The position numbers and the translations under genes were made by a program. Source: Anaerolinea thermolimosa (GTDB lineage: Bacteria > Chloroflexota > Anaerolineae > Anaerolineales > Anaerolineaceae). Taken from it: DNA of 64,000 nucleotides. The stretch lies in the NCBI RefSeq assembly GCF_001050195.2, contig NZ_DF967965.1:3275734-3339733 (forward strand), given 5' to 3'. This document shows, one piece after another, positions 17,344-24,890 of this stretch. Under the pieces are notes generated by a model. The model did not search any database. It was given only the letters and a program-made list of their open reading frames with translations, and was not told the origin of the DNA. The number at the start of each line of letters is the position of its first letter. The stretch's first letter is position 1.

Positions 17344-17412
17344 ACAAAAGAAACCTCTCCCGCAAGAAGTCGGTGACATGGTCACCTCCGCCGCAACCCT
17401 TTCACCCTCTGA

Positions 17413-17444
17413 TAAAAAATTCCCCGCCCTTCAGGCGGGGGATT
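17413..17444 (-). terminator. Intrinsic terminator of the two-gene signalling operon
   Basis: Minus-strand stem built on CCCCGCC/GGCGGGG with A-T extensions, 5-nt loop, followed by TTTTTT (17413-17418). Lies 55 nt after the kinase stop. Confidence 0.85.
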
Positions 17445-17499
17445 CAGGGGCACCTGGCTATCTCTACCCGACGAACAACCAGGCAGGTCTGTGTGAAAG

Positions 17500-19425
17500 T
17501 TACGCGCGGTTCAACGGCAGGACAATGGTAAACGTGGTGCCTTTTCCTACAATCGAATCTACCCACACCCGCCCGTGGTGGTTTTCCACGATTGATTTAA
17601 CAATGGCCAGCCCCAGCCCCGTGCCCGACATTTCAGGTGCGGCGTTGCTGGCGCGGTAGAATTTATCAAAAATATAGGGCAAATCGAGCGCCGGAATGCC
17701 AATCCCATTATCGCTCACCTGCAGGATAATCTGGTTCTGCTCAACGTGCCCCGAAACGGTAATCGTCCCGCCCTGGGGGGTGTATTTGATGGCATTATCG
17801 AGCAAATTATCCACCATCTGGCGCATCTGCACGGGGTTGGCCAGCAGACCCGGCAGGTCAGGCGATAATTGAATTTGCAAATGATGCCCTTTTTCACCAA
17901 GTTGCTTGCGCATGCCATCGGCAGCGTAATGGATAATCTGATCCAGATGCACGGTTTCCATGCGCGTGTCAAAGCCCGCTTCGATGCGCCCCAGATCAAG
18001 CAGGTCGTCGACCAGGCTGGTAATGTTGTGCACACTCACCTGTACCCGCCGGATGAAGTCGCGCTGAAGGTCATTGATGGGGCCGGCCCGCTCAATTAAT
18101 TCAACGTATCCCAGAATGGCCGTAAGCGGCGAGCGCAGGTCGTGCGAAACCGTGTGAACGAAATCGCTTTTAATCTGGTCAAGTTTCTTCAGATTCGTGA
18201 TGTCGCTCAGGGTGAACACGTACCCCACCTCAGGAATGGGCGAAAGCTGCACACTGAAAACCCGCCCGTCCTCTACGGTCACCTCGGTGCGGTTGGGCGT
18301 TCCCTGGCGAGCAGACTCAAGCAATTCGAGCAGAGCCGGCTGGTTGAAAATTTCTCGCAATGGCCGCCCCGAAAGGCGCTCTTCTCCCAGCCCGAAAGCC
18401 TGACGTGCCACCTGGTTGACCAGGAGCAGCCGTTCATCTTGATCGATCAGAATAACCCCATCGCGCACTTCTGTGAGAACAGTTTCCATTTTTCGACGCT
18501 CGGCAATGGTATCGGTGAAGAGGCGGGCATTTTCGATGGCGATCACTGCAAACTCGGCCAGCGCTTCCAGAAGGCGAGTATGGTGCTCGGTGAACGGCAG
18601 GCGATTCTGGCGGTTATCTACCCCCAGCACCCCGAATACCTGCCCGTTGATCATCAACGGCACATAAAGCAGGCTCTGCACCAGATAGGCCGTCTTGATC
18701 TTCTGGGGGGTGTTTTCATCCAGCAACACCGATTGCCCGTTACGGATCACCGACCCGGCCAGGGTATCGGTGACGGGGATGCGGAAAGTGCGCACAAACT
18801 CTTCCTGAAAATTTCGCGCCGCACGCATATAAAGCTCGCCGGTTTCCTCATCCAGCAACAGCAGGCTGCCTTCTTCTGCGCCGGTTAGCTCAACCGCCGC
18901 TTCGACAATCGAACTCAGCACATGATCCAGATCCAGCGAACCGGTAATGGTTCGGCCCAGACGAGTAAGGGTCTCCAGCTCATTCAGGCGCTGCTGCAAC
19001 CCTGCCGTCACCCGCCGCGACTCGAGCAACACCGCCTCTTTCCGCTGCCGGGCGAGTTCCAGGCTGTTGCGAATCGCCCGGTTGAGGTCTTCAGCCCGCA
19101 GGGGCAGGCACAGGTATTCGGTGATCCCCAGCCGCATGGCCGCTTTGAGCACTTCGGTTGATTCCTGCGAAACAAAAAGGATGATTGGCGTAGCCGGGAA
19201 ACGCCGGATGATCTCGCTGGCCAGACTCAGCCCTTCACTGTCAGGTAGTTTTTCCCCCAGAAAGACCAGCACCGGGTTAATGCGCGGGAGAATCTCCATC
19301 GCATGGGCGCGGTCTGGTACCGCCTGCACCTCAAAGCCCATCGACTGGAGCATGCGCTCCAGTAAAAAGGTCACCTGGGCCTCCGAAAGGATCATCAGAA
19401 TGAGATCACGGTTCTGGGTTGTCAT
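17500..19425 (-). CDS. Hybrid histidine kinase with degenerate receiver, GAF and PAS
   Basis: Cytosolic sensor kinase, 641 aa. Order: receiver-like domain (1-120), GAF domain (150-300), PAS domain (310-410), HisKA and HATPase. Kinase motifs are intact: His428 in DFVHTVSHDLRSPL, N-box LLDNAIKYTP, DNGIGIP, FDKFYRA, and GTGLGLAIVKSIVE. The receiver is not phosphorylatable: the acceptor Asp is Gly57 (VFLGEKLPD), the acidic pair is replaced (LMILSEAQ) and the switch Lys is missing (CLPLRAED). No membrane segment is seen, so the signal is intracellular and read by GAF/PAS. It starts 1 nt after the stop of the upstream partner gene, whose defects are the mirror image. Output regulator unknown. Confidence 0.9.
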   Translation of the reverse strand: MTTQNRDLILMILSEAQVTFLLERMLQSMGFEVQAVPDRAHAMEILPRINPVLVFLGEKLPDSEGLSLASEIIRRFPATPIILFVSQESTEVLKAAMRLGITEYLCLPLRAEDLNRAIRNSLELARQRKEAVLLESRRVTAGLQQRLNELETLTRLGRTITGSLDLDHVLSSIVEAAVELTGAEEGSLLLLDEETGELYMRAARNFQEEFVRTFRIPVTDTLAGSVIRNGQSVLLDENTPQKIKTAYLVQSLLYVPLMINGQVFGVLGVDNRQNRLPFTEHHTRLLEALAEFAVIAIENARLFTDTIAERRKMETVLTEVRDGVILIDQDERLLLVNQVARQAFGLGEERLSGRPLREIFNQPALLELLESARQGTPNRTEVTVEDGRVFSVQLSPIPEVGYVFTLSDITNLKKLDQIKSDFVHTVSHDLRSPLTAILGYVELIERAGPINDLQRDFIRRVQVSVHNITSLVDDLLDLGRIEAGFDTRMETVHLDQIIHYAADGMRKQLGEKGHHLQIQLSPDLPGLLANPVQMRQMVDNLLDNAIKYTPQGGTITVSGHVEQNQIILQVSDNGIGIPALDLPYIFDKFYRASNAAPEMSGTGLGLAIVKSIVENHHGRVWVDSIVGKGTTFTIVLPLNRA

Positions 19426-19426
19426 T

Positions 19427-21115
19427 TCAATTTTTTCGCCCCGGTTGTATGGATTGGGTCAGTGGCAGGCTGAAGTAAACCGTCATCCCCTGACCCGGCG
19501 AATTTTCCAGCCACACTTTTCCACCCAGGCGGGTGAGCACTTCACGAATCACCGCCGGTCGAATACCTACCCCGCCGAAGTGCCTCCCCTCACTCGTTGA
19601 GCGGGTAGTACGCTCGAAGAAACGTTCCGCCTCTCGCGGATCAAGGTGTACTCCAACATTGCGAAAGGCCACCTGAGCCTGCCGCTGTGGGGTCTTTTCC
19701 AGCCGAATGATGATCTGTCCGCCTTCTGCTCCATATCGAATGGCTTCGCTCATCAGCCCGTGCAGTACCTGCCCCAGCACCCGCGCCTCCACCCCCACAA
19801 CCACCCCTTCGGGGGGCAGGTCGGTGGTTACCACCAGGCCGGCCTGCTGGGTGAAGGGCCGCGCCCGTTGCACCACCTGCCGGATAAGCTCATTCAGGTT
19901 AGAGGTGACCCCTTCTGACCCGGCGGCAGAGGATTGCAGGGGCTGAATGGCCTCCACCACGCGCTGGAGTTGATCCAGCTGGTCTTGAATAGCCGCCAGC
20001 CATTGCCGCTGATCAGACCGCCAGCGAGCGGTTGGATCCTTGCCTAATTTTCCCAGCGCCGCTGAGGCCGCAGCCACCGGCCCGCGCAGTTCTTCCTGAA
20101 GGGCCAGCAGAACCTCCTGATTGATCTGCTCCCCCATCCGCATCTGCTCTACCAGAGTCTGCATGGAACGGGCTCGCTCTTCGGCGGCCCGGAAAAGATG
20201 GGCATTAATGACGGCGATAGAAGCGTAATCGGCCAGAGCTTCAAGCAAATGCTGCTCGCTGGAACCAAAAGCCACAGGTTGGCGGCGGATCATCGTCAGC
20301 AGACCGATCACCGTATGCTGGGTTTTTTTCTGAGCTTTGATAGGTGCAATCAACGCCGATTGCCCCAGGCTGGAAACCTTGAAGCGTTTGAGGGGTTCAC
20401 CGTGGATGGTGAGCGTTTCGGCAGAAAGCGCCACCAGTTTACTGATGCCATCATCCCAGGGCTGGCCAAAAAAACCTTCCAGCGAAGCAGGCAGATTGGC
20501 CGCCGCAGTCAGCACGAAAGGTTTTTCATCGCTATCACGCATCAGCAACCAGCCAAGGTCTGCACGGGTGACCTGAACCGCCGCTTCAAGGATCTGATCC
20601 ATCAGAAGCGTCTGATCCGTAATCGAAGTGACCGCCTTCCCGATGGAAAAAATGGTGGTCAACTCGCGCACTCGCGCCTGCAATTCCTGGTTGGTTTGCT
20701 GGAGCTGCTGACTGAGGCGTTCGCGTTCACGCCGCTCATGCACCTGCTGGAGCACCCGCTCCACCGCCGAGACCACCTCAGCCTCGCGCACCGGCAGCAG
20801 CAGGTAATCGGCGGCTCCCAGACGGAAGGCCTGCACAATATCCGATTCCTGCCCGCGCTGCGCCAGCAATACTACCGGGGTTTGCACCCCCTGCGATTTG
20901 AGCGCCACAAGCAGGTCTTTCCCGCTCAAACCGGGCAGGTTGATATCAGTAAGGATCAGATCAGGCACCCATTGAATGGCGCGGGCGATGGCCGAGTTGG
21001 CGTCTCCTACGGTAGCCACCTGAAACCCCACCGACTGCAACGCCTGCCGCCCGATGAGGTCAGCCACCACAGGGTCGTTTTCCACGATTAAAATACGATC
21101 GCGCCCATTCGCCAT
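19427..21115 (-). CDS. Receiver-GAF protein with degenerate kinase domain
   Basis: A 562-aa cytosolic signalling protein. Residues 1-125 form a receiver that keeps the acceptor Asp57 (LTDINLPG) but has Leu in place of the switch Lys (YLLLPVRE). A GAF domain follows (about 150-320), then a helical region where HisKA should be but with no His (ALQEELRGPVA), and an HATPase-like fold with the N-box Asn changed (LMSEAIRYGA) and the ATP-binding DxGxG changed to FRNVGVHL. It is therefore predicted not to autophosphorylate. The start at 21115 is chosen because TATGAT lies 7 nt upstream; a start 12 nt earlier has no support. It is the first gene of a two-gene operon with the intact kinase. Confidence 0.85.
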   Translation of the reverse strand: MANGRDRILIVENDPVVADLIGRQALQSVGFQVATVGDANSAIARAIQWVPDLILTDINLPGLSGKDLLVALKSQGVQTPVVLLAQRGQESDIVQAFRLGAADYLLLPVREAEVVSAVERVLQQVHERRERERLSQQLQQTNQELQARVRELTTIFSIGKAVTSITDQTLLMDQILEAAVQVTRADLGWLLMRDSDEKPFVLTAAANLPASLEGFFGQPWDDGISKLVALSAETLTIHGEPLKRFKVSSLGQSALIAPIKAQKKTQHTVIGLLTMIRRQPVAFGSSEQHLLEALADYASIAVINAHLFRAAEERARSMQTLVEQMRMGEQINQEVLLALQEELRGPVAAASAALGKLGKDPTARWRSDQRQWLAAIQDQLDQLQRVVEAIQPLQSSAAGSEGVTSNLNELIRQVVQRARPFTQQAGLVVTTDLPPEGVVVGVEARVLGQVLHGLMSEAIRYGAEGGQIIIRLEKTPQRQAQVAFRNVGVHLDPREAERFFERTTRSTSEGRHFGGVGIRPAVIREVLTRLGGKVWLENSPGQGMTVYFSLPLTQSIQPGRKN

Positions 21116-21128
21116 GCTCTTAATCATA
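21116..21128 (-). promoter_or_regulatory. -10 box for leaderless signalling operon transcript
   Basis: Minus strand TATGAT (21123-21128), then TAAGAGC, then ATG at 21115. Same arrangement as five other genes in the window. Confidence 0.5.
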
Positions 21129-21219
21129 GCATGGTTGCATGGAAAATAGATGTGCGAACGATTTGCCTTAATGAATCTGTTAAGTCTTCCCCCTGCCAGA
21201 ACCGGAAAGGAGACCCATC

Positions 21220-21537
21220 ATGACCGAACCGTGTTGCATGATCCTCACCACCACCGATGACCCTCAGGAAGCCGAGCGAATGGCCGAATTACTGGTGACC
21301 CGCCGGCTGGCCGCCTGCGTACAGACCACCGGCATTACCAGCCGGTACATCTGGAAGGGCAAATTCACCCGGCAGGACGAAACCCTGCTCATCATCAAGA
21401 CCACCACCCGCCTGGCGATTGAGGTTGAAAGGGCCATCCGTGAAAACCACAGCTACGAAGTGCCCGAAATCATCCAGGTTCCCATTGAGCGGGGCCTGGA
21501 TGCCTACCTTCAATGGATCGCCGAAAGCACCCTCTGA
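21220..21537 (+). CDS. cutA: Divalent-cation tolerance protein CutA
   Basis: Small trimeric cytosolic protein, 105 aa, linked in E. coli to copper and other divalent-metal tolerance; the molecular role is unsettled. Family landmarks are visible: LTTTDDP at the start, LAACVQ, YIWKGKF, and the C-terminal YEVPEIIQVPIERG followed by YLQWI. Length is exactly that of the family. AAAGGAGA precedes the ATG. It is monocistronic, divergent from the signalling operon and convergent with the redox membrane protein. Confidence 0.92.
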   Translation: MTEPCCMILTTTDDPQEAERMAELLVTRRLAACVQTTGITSRYIWKGKFTRQDETLLIIKTTTRLAIEVERAIRENHSYEVPEIIQVPIERGLDAYLQWIAESTL

Positions 21538-21563
21538 TGACAGAAACCTCACTGGCGGCCCTG

Positions 21564-22913
21564 TCACCTGCCGGGACGCTTCTCGGTGCCCACCCAGATG
21601 CCGTAAGCCGGTAATATACGCCGATGGATCAGTAACACCAGCCCGGTGAGCGCAAAGGCCACCCCGAAGACCAGGAGCGAACTGCTCAACCGGTTCATCA
21701 GGGCCGGGTTGAACACCATCACCCCGGCCAGGGTGACCATGAGCATCCCACCGATCAATTTGAGTATCCGCCCGTGTTTCTCTTCCAGGCGGCTGGCCTT
21801 AAGCGTGTAAACCGCGCTGAAGAAAAGGATCATTTCATCAAGCTGGTAGATCACCAAGTAGAGCAACAGCAGGAGTACGAACGTCAGCGCACTCACCTGC
21901 TGGGTGGTAAGCAGATTCGTCCAAAGCACCGGGAAGCCCGCCGTGCAGGAGAACTCCACCAGCGAGACGCCTGCCGCCATCACCACGGTGGCCCCTGCCA
22001 GCCCCCAGAAAGACTGGCTGGCATCCATCACCCGGCGAATCCGCTGATAAATGCCCGGTTTCTTCGCGTCGTCGATGGTAAAAGAAATTCCTTCCTTGTA
22101 AAAGAAATAATCCTTGACGTTCACCGCGCCAAAGAAAAGCGCCACCAGCGCCACCACCAGGCGAATCCATCCCACAAAGCTCACCAGGCTCAGCACAGTG
22201 AACAGGCCAGCGATGAACAGGGCGTACACCCCCGCCGTCACAGTGAGGAAAATCAGACCGATCAGAAGCACCTTTTTCCGCGAACCCGTGTGCAGGGTGA
22301 GGGCCAGCAACATGGTCAGCACCCATACTGAACAGGGATTGACCCCATCCACAAAAGAGATCAGCACCGTGCTGATCCAGACTGACTTTCCCGTCAGGTC
22401 TACCGTGCCAAAGAAAGGCAGTTCCAGCGTTTCACGGCTGGCTTCCACCGGTTGGCCGCTCCCCGCCGGTGCCAGAGAAACCTGCCCGGCTGGCACACCG
22501 GGAACGATTCCCGCGCCAGGGTCGGGGCAGACCTTGCCCAGGCATGCCTGTACCGCCGCCTCGACCTTTTCCTGAGTCTGGTCGCTAAAACCCTCAAAAT
22601 ACTGATCTCCGATGAAAAAAGTGGGCACAAAACGTGCCTCAAACCCGTGTGCTTCGGCCATTTTCTTGAACAGCGCCAGGTTTTCTTCGCTATTCCAGAT
22701 CTCAAACGCGCGCACCTCGGCCTGTGGAATGCGCTGGGTCAGGTCGGCCAGAAAGGGTTTGGCTCTGGCACAGTGCGGACAGCCATCTCCCCAGAAGAAA
22801 TAAATGGGCACTTTGTCTGAAGGCTGGGGAGCCTGGGCAAACACCCCTGAAAAACCACCCCACACCATAAGCCCGGCCCAGATCAAAGCCAGGAACACCT
22901 TCCAACCTTTCAC
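21564..22913 (-). CDS. Thioredoxin-fold CPHC domain fused to CcdA/DsbD-like membrane domain
   Basis: Predicted thiol-disulfide relay at the cell surface, 449 aa. A signal peptide or anchor (residues 1-27) leads to a glutaredoxin/thioredoxin-like domain with Cys45-Pro-His-Cys48 (FFWGDGCPHCARAK) and a cis-Pro region VPTFFIGDQ. After a linker come six or more membrane helices with the conserved cysteines of CcdA-type electron carriers (GVNPCSVWVL and VEFSCTAGFPVLW). The domain order (soluble thiol domain first, membrane domain second) is the reverse of the C-terminal half of DsbD, so electrons may be passed between the two within one chain. No cytochrome c maturation genes are adjacent. SD is weak. 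A hairpin lies in its 5' leader. Confidence 0.82.
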   Translation of the reverse strand: MKGWKVFLALIWAGLMVWGGFSGVFAQAPQPSDKVPIYFFWGDGCPHCARAKPFLADLTQRIPQAEVRAFEIWNSEENLALFKKMAEAHGFEARFVPTFFIGDQYFEGFSDQTQEKVEAAVQACLGKVCPDPGAGIVPGVPAGQVSLAPAGSGQPVEASRETLELPFFGTVDLTGKSVWISTVLISFVDGVNPCSVWVLTMLLALTLHTGSRKKVLLIGLIFLTVTAGVYALFIAGLFTVLSLVSFVGWIRLVVALVALFFGAVNVKDYFFYKEGISFTIDDAKKPGIYQRIRRVMDASQSFWGLAGATVVMAAGVSLVEFSCTAGFPVLWTNLLTTQQVSALTFVLLLLLYLVIYQLDEMILFFSAVYTLKASRLEEKHGRILKLIGGMLMVTLAGVMVFNPALMNRLSSSLLVFGVAFALTGLVLLIHRRILPAYGIWVGTEKRPGR

Positions 22914-22951
22914 GGTTTACTCCTCACCACTGGAAATTTGCACCAGGAAGC

Positions 22952-22985
22952 ACAATCTCGTTCAGTTTACCCGAGATTGTTTTTC
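22952..22985 (+). terminator. Hairpin with T-tract in the 5' leader of the redox protein gene
   Basis: Perfect 9-bp arms ACAATCTCG (22952-22960) and CGAGATTGT (22972-22980) with an 11-nt loop; on the plus strand the stem runs into TTTTT, a textbook intrinsic terminator. No plus-strand gene ends here. On the minus strand the same stem sits in the leader of the redox gene. Confidence 0.55.
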
Positions 22986-22996
22986 GGAAAATGAAA

Positions 22997-23002
22997 ATTA
23001 TA
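22997..23002 (-). promoter_or_regulatory. -10 box of the redox membrane protein gene
   Basis: Minus-strand TATAAT about 85 nt before the start codon, giving a leader of roughly 77 nt that contains the 9-bp hairpin. No convincing -35 is visible. Confidence 0.45.
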
Positions 23003-23041
23003 TGAGAAACCGCCCCTGATCGAAAAGCCACCCGCTGGTGC

Positions 23042-23078
23042 TGATAACAAACAGGGCGCCATCTTTCTGGCGCCCTGT
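23042..23078 (-). terminator. Intrinsic terminator of the sigma factor operon
   Basis: Ten-bp stem ACAGGGCGCC/GGCGCCCTGT with an 8-nt loop; on the minus strand it is followed by TTGTTATC, a T-rich tail. Lies 22 nt after the stop of the sigma partner gene. Confidence 0.75.
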
Positions 23079-23100
23079 GAAGGAATGCCCGTCCTGAAGG

Positions 23101-24213
23101 TTACGGTTTTCTCCCTCCGCTGCCGTTTCCACCGCCAGGGGACGGGTTCACCGGTTGCGGGCCAGGACCCTGAGGAGTACACGTTGTGCAATCACCGGTT
23201 CCCGGGCCCGGTCCATACCCGCTCCCCGGGATGGGGGTATTTTCTACCCACGGATTCCCCCCGGCCTGATTTCCCTCACCATAACCACTGCCTGGCGTCG
23301 GGGTGCCGGTCGTCCAGGGGTTGCCGCTGCCAGCGGGCTTTTCACTGCCTTTGCCCTGGGGAGTACACTCCGGGCAGGTACCCGGCCCCGGGCCGTAGCC
23401 GCTGCCAGGGGTGGGTGTTTCTTCTGTCCACGGGTTGCCTGGCGTGGGGTTGCTTTGATCCTCGTAATGACCGGCCCGCACGCGCACCCGATAACCCGCC
23501 GGATCGGTGATTCCCTCTTCAACCAGGCGCAGGCGGGTTTGCAGGCGGCTTTGCACCCGCAATAGCTGGGCTTCATCGGATGCAGGGGCGGATAATTTCC
23601 ACTGTTCTACCCGTTGAAGCTGGTTTTGCAACCGTTCACGCAGGCGCGCCAGCTCCATCGTCATGGACTCATCCCCGGCTTCTGCAGCCTGGCGCAGGGC
23701 AAATTCCACCTGCTGTTCCCAGCGGGCTACCAGCCATTCGGGAATGGTCTTTCCTGCGCGAATGAGACCATCGATTTCATCCATGCGCCGCTCCGCAAAC
23801 GCCATTGCCAGGTCAAGGCGCGTTTGTTCGCGGGTGGTCAGTTGCAGGCGGGCATCCTCACTGGCCAGTTTAATCTCATATAGAGGCTGGTCAGGCGCAC
23901 TGCCCTGCGCCGCGGCGACGGTTACCCCGGCGCCTCCAAACAATAACGAAAAGATCAGAATCAGCGTTGCCAGAACGTTCATACGAATTGGCTCCTTTCT
24001 CCACGGAATGGGTATGTTCCACTCTTTATGACGCAAAGACGCCCGCGGAGATACGGCCACCATGGTCTGAGAGATTTGCTCTGCCTGGGAAAGGAACCGC
24101 GCCCGTCCCTGTGCCTGAGCGCGGGGATCACGCGGAGAGACGTCCTTTAAAACCCGCAGCAGGCGCGAGAGCTCTCGCTCATCAACGTCAGAGGTTCGAT
24201 CACTATGGTTCAT
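23101..24213 (-). CDS. Membrane-anchored sigma-partner protein (DUF5667-like) with CxxC repeat tail
   Basis: Probable regulator of the ECF sigma factor encoded just upstream (11-nt overlap), 370 aa. Residues 1-75 are a charged cytosolic segment (ERELSRLLRVL, then a run ending SLRHKEW), a single membrane helix spans about 79-101, and the outside has a helical domain (105-245) resembling DUF5667, which is found beside sigma factors in Chloroflexota and Actinobacteria. The last about 110 residues are Pro/Gly/Thr-rich with three copies of an NPW-x3-TP-x-PGSGYG repeat, two of which carry a CxxC (CPEC, CTTC) followed by TPQG. No ASD/zinc anti-sigma motif is evident, so anti-sigma function rests on topology and gene order. 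The repeat could be a wall-spanning linker or a redox or metal site. Confidence 0.6.
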   Translation of the reverse strand: MNHSDRTSDVDERELSRLLRVLKDVSPRDPRAQAQGRARFLSQAEQISQTMVAVSPRASLRHKEWNIPIPWRKEPIRMNVLATLILIFSLLFGGAGVTVAAAQGSAPDQPLYEIKLASEDARLQLTTREQTRLDLAMAFAERRMDEIDGLIRAGKTIPEWLVARWEQQVEFALRQAAEAGDESMTMELARLRERLQNQLQRVEQWKLSAPASDEAQLLRVQSRLQTRLRLVEEGITDPAGYRVRVRAGHYEDQSNPTPGNPWTEETPTPGSGYGPGPGTCPECTPQGKGSEKPAGSGNPWTTGTPTPGSGYGEGNQAGGNPWVENTPIPGSGYGPGPGTGDCTTCTPQGPGPQPVNPSPGGGNGSGGRKP

Positions 24214-24751
24214 CGAGTACAGCTTCTCCTTCCACCCGCAACATACGCCGCAGCGCCGCCAGCGCGCGGTGCTGCAGAGATTTCACAGCTCCCACAGGTT
24301 TGCCCAGTGCCCGGGCAATGGCTTCATGATCCCAGCCTTCCAAAAACCTGAGCACCACCACCTGACGCTGATCAGGGGTGAGGGAAAAGAGGGCCGACCT
24401 GACACGCTCCCGCTCAATCCGCTCCTCCACCAGGCCGGGATGATCATGCTCCACCCCGATGTCTTCCGTCAGTTCCTGCATGGGCACCGGCTGGCGGCGG
24501 TAGTAATCGGTAATCCAGTTATGGGCAATGCGATACAGATAAGCCTGCAACTGGTCCTGCGGTCCGCCGCCATTCCGCAGGGCGAGCAGAAACCTGCTGA
24601 AAGTTTCAGCAGTACATTCTTCCGCCAGGGATGAATCACCCAGCAGCCGCGCGGCATATCGATACACACCCGGGCTGTAATGATCGTAAATTTCAGCAAG
24701 CGCCGCCAGGTCAAAACGCCTGGCTCGTTCCAGCAGGCCTTCATCCGCCAC
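24203..24751 (-). CDS. ECF-type RNA polymerase sigma factor
   Basis: Alternative sigma factor, 182 aa, expected to direct RNA polymerase to a small regulon and to be held by its membrane partner. Region 2 covers about residues 8-88 (IYDHYSPGVYRYAARLLGD and YLYRIAHNWITDYYRR, the -10 recognition helix), and region 4 about 125-175 (LTPDQRQVVVLRFLEG, then HEAIARALGKPVGAVKSLQHR, the -35 helix-turn-helix). The start is a GTG at 24751 preceded by AGAGGTGA. It overlaps the partner gene by 11 nt. The trigger is unknown; the partner's extracellular domain suggests envelope stress. Confidence 0.88.
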   Translation of the reverse strand: MADEGLLERARRFDLAALAEIYDHYSPGVYRYAARLLGDSSLAEECTAETFSRFLLALRNGGGPQDQLQAYLYRIAHNWITDYYRRQPVPMQELTEDIGVEHDHPGLVEERIERERVRSALFSLTPDQRQVVVLRFLEGWDHEAIARALGKPVGAVKSLQHRALAALRRMLRVEGEAVLDEP

Positions 24752-24828
24752 GGATTCACCTCTGTTTTCTATTATGACGCAGAGGAAAGGAAGAGGTTAC
24801 GGGGAATCCAAAATTCATCCCTCTACCC

Positions 24829-24857
24829 TTGTCAACCGGCATTTTTTAAGATAAAAA
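24829..24857 (+). promoter_or_regulatory. Possible promoter of the mrp operon
   Basis: TTGTCA (24829-24834), 17-bp spacer, TAAAAA (24852-24857) in an AT-rich stretch; GGAGGA then precedes the mrpA start. The -10 is poor, so this is tentative. Confidence 0.4.
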
Positions 24858-24890
24858 TAAAAAATATTACGACCGACCGGAGGAATCATC

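Noticed and set aside
18142..18888. Open frame of 248 codons on the plus strand inside the histidine kinase
   Set aside because: Antisense to well-conserved PAS and GAF domains, with no ribosome binding site and no recognisable protein.
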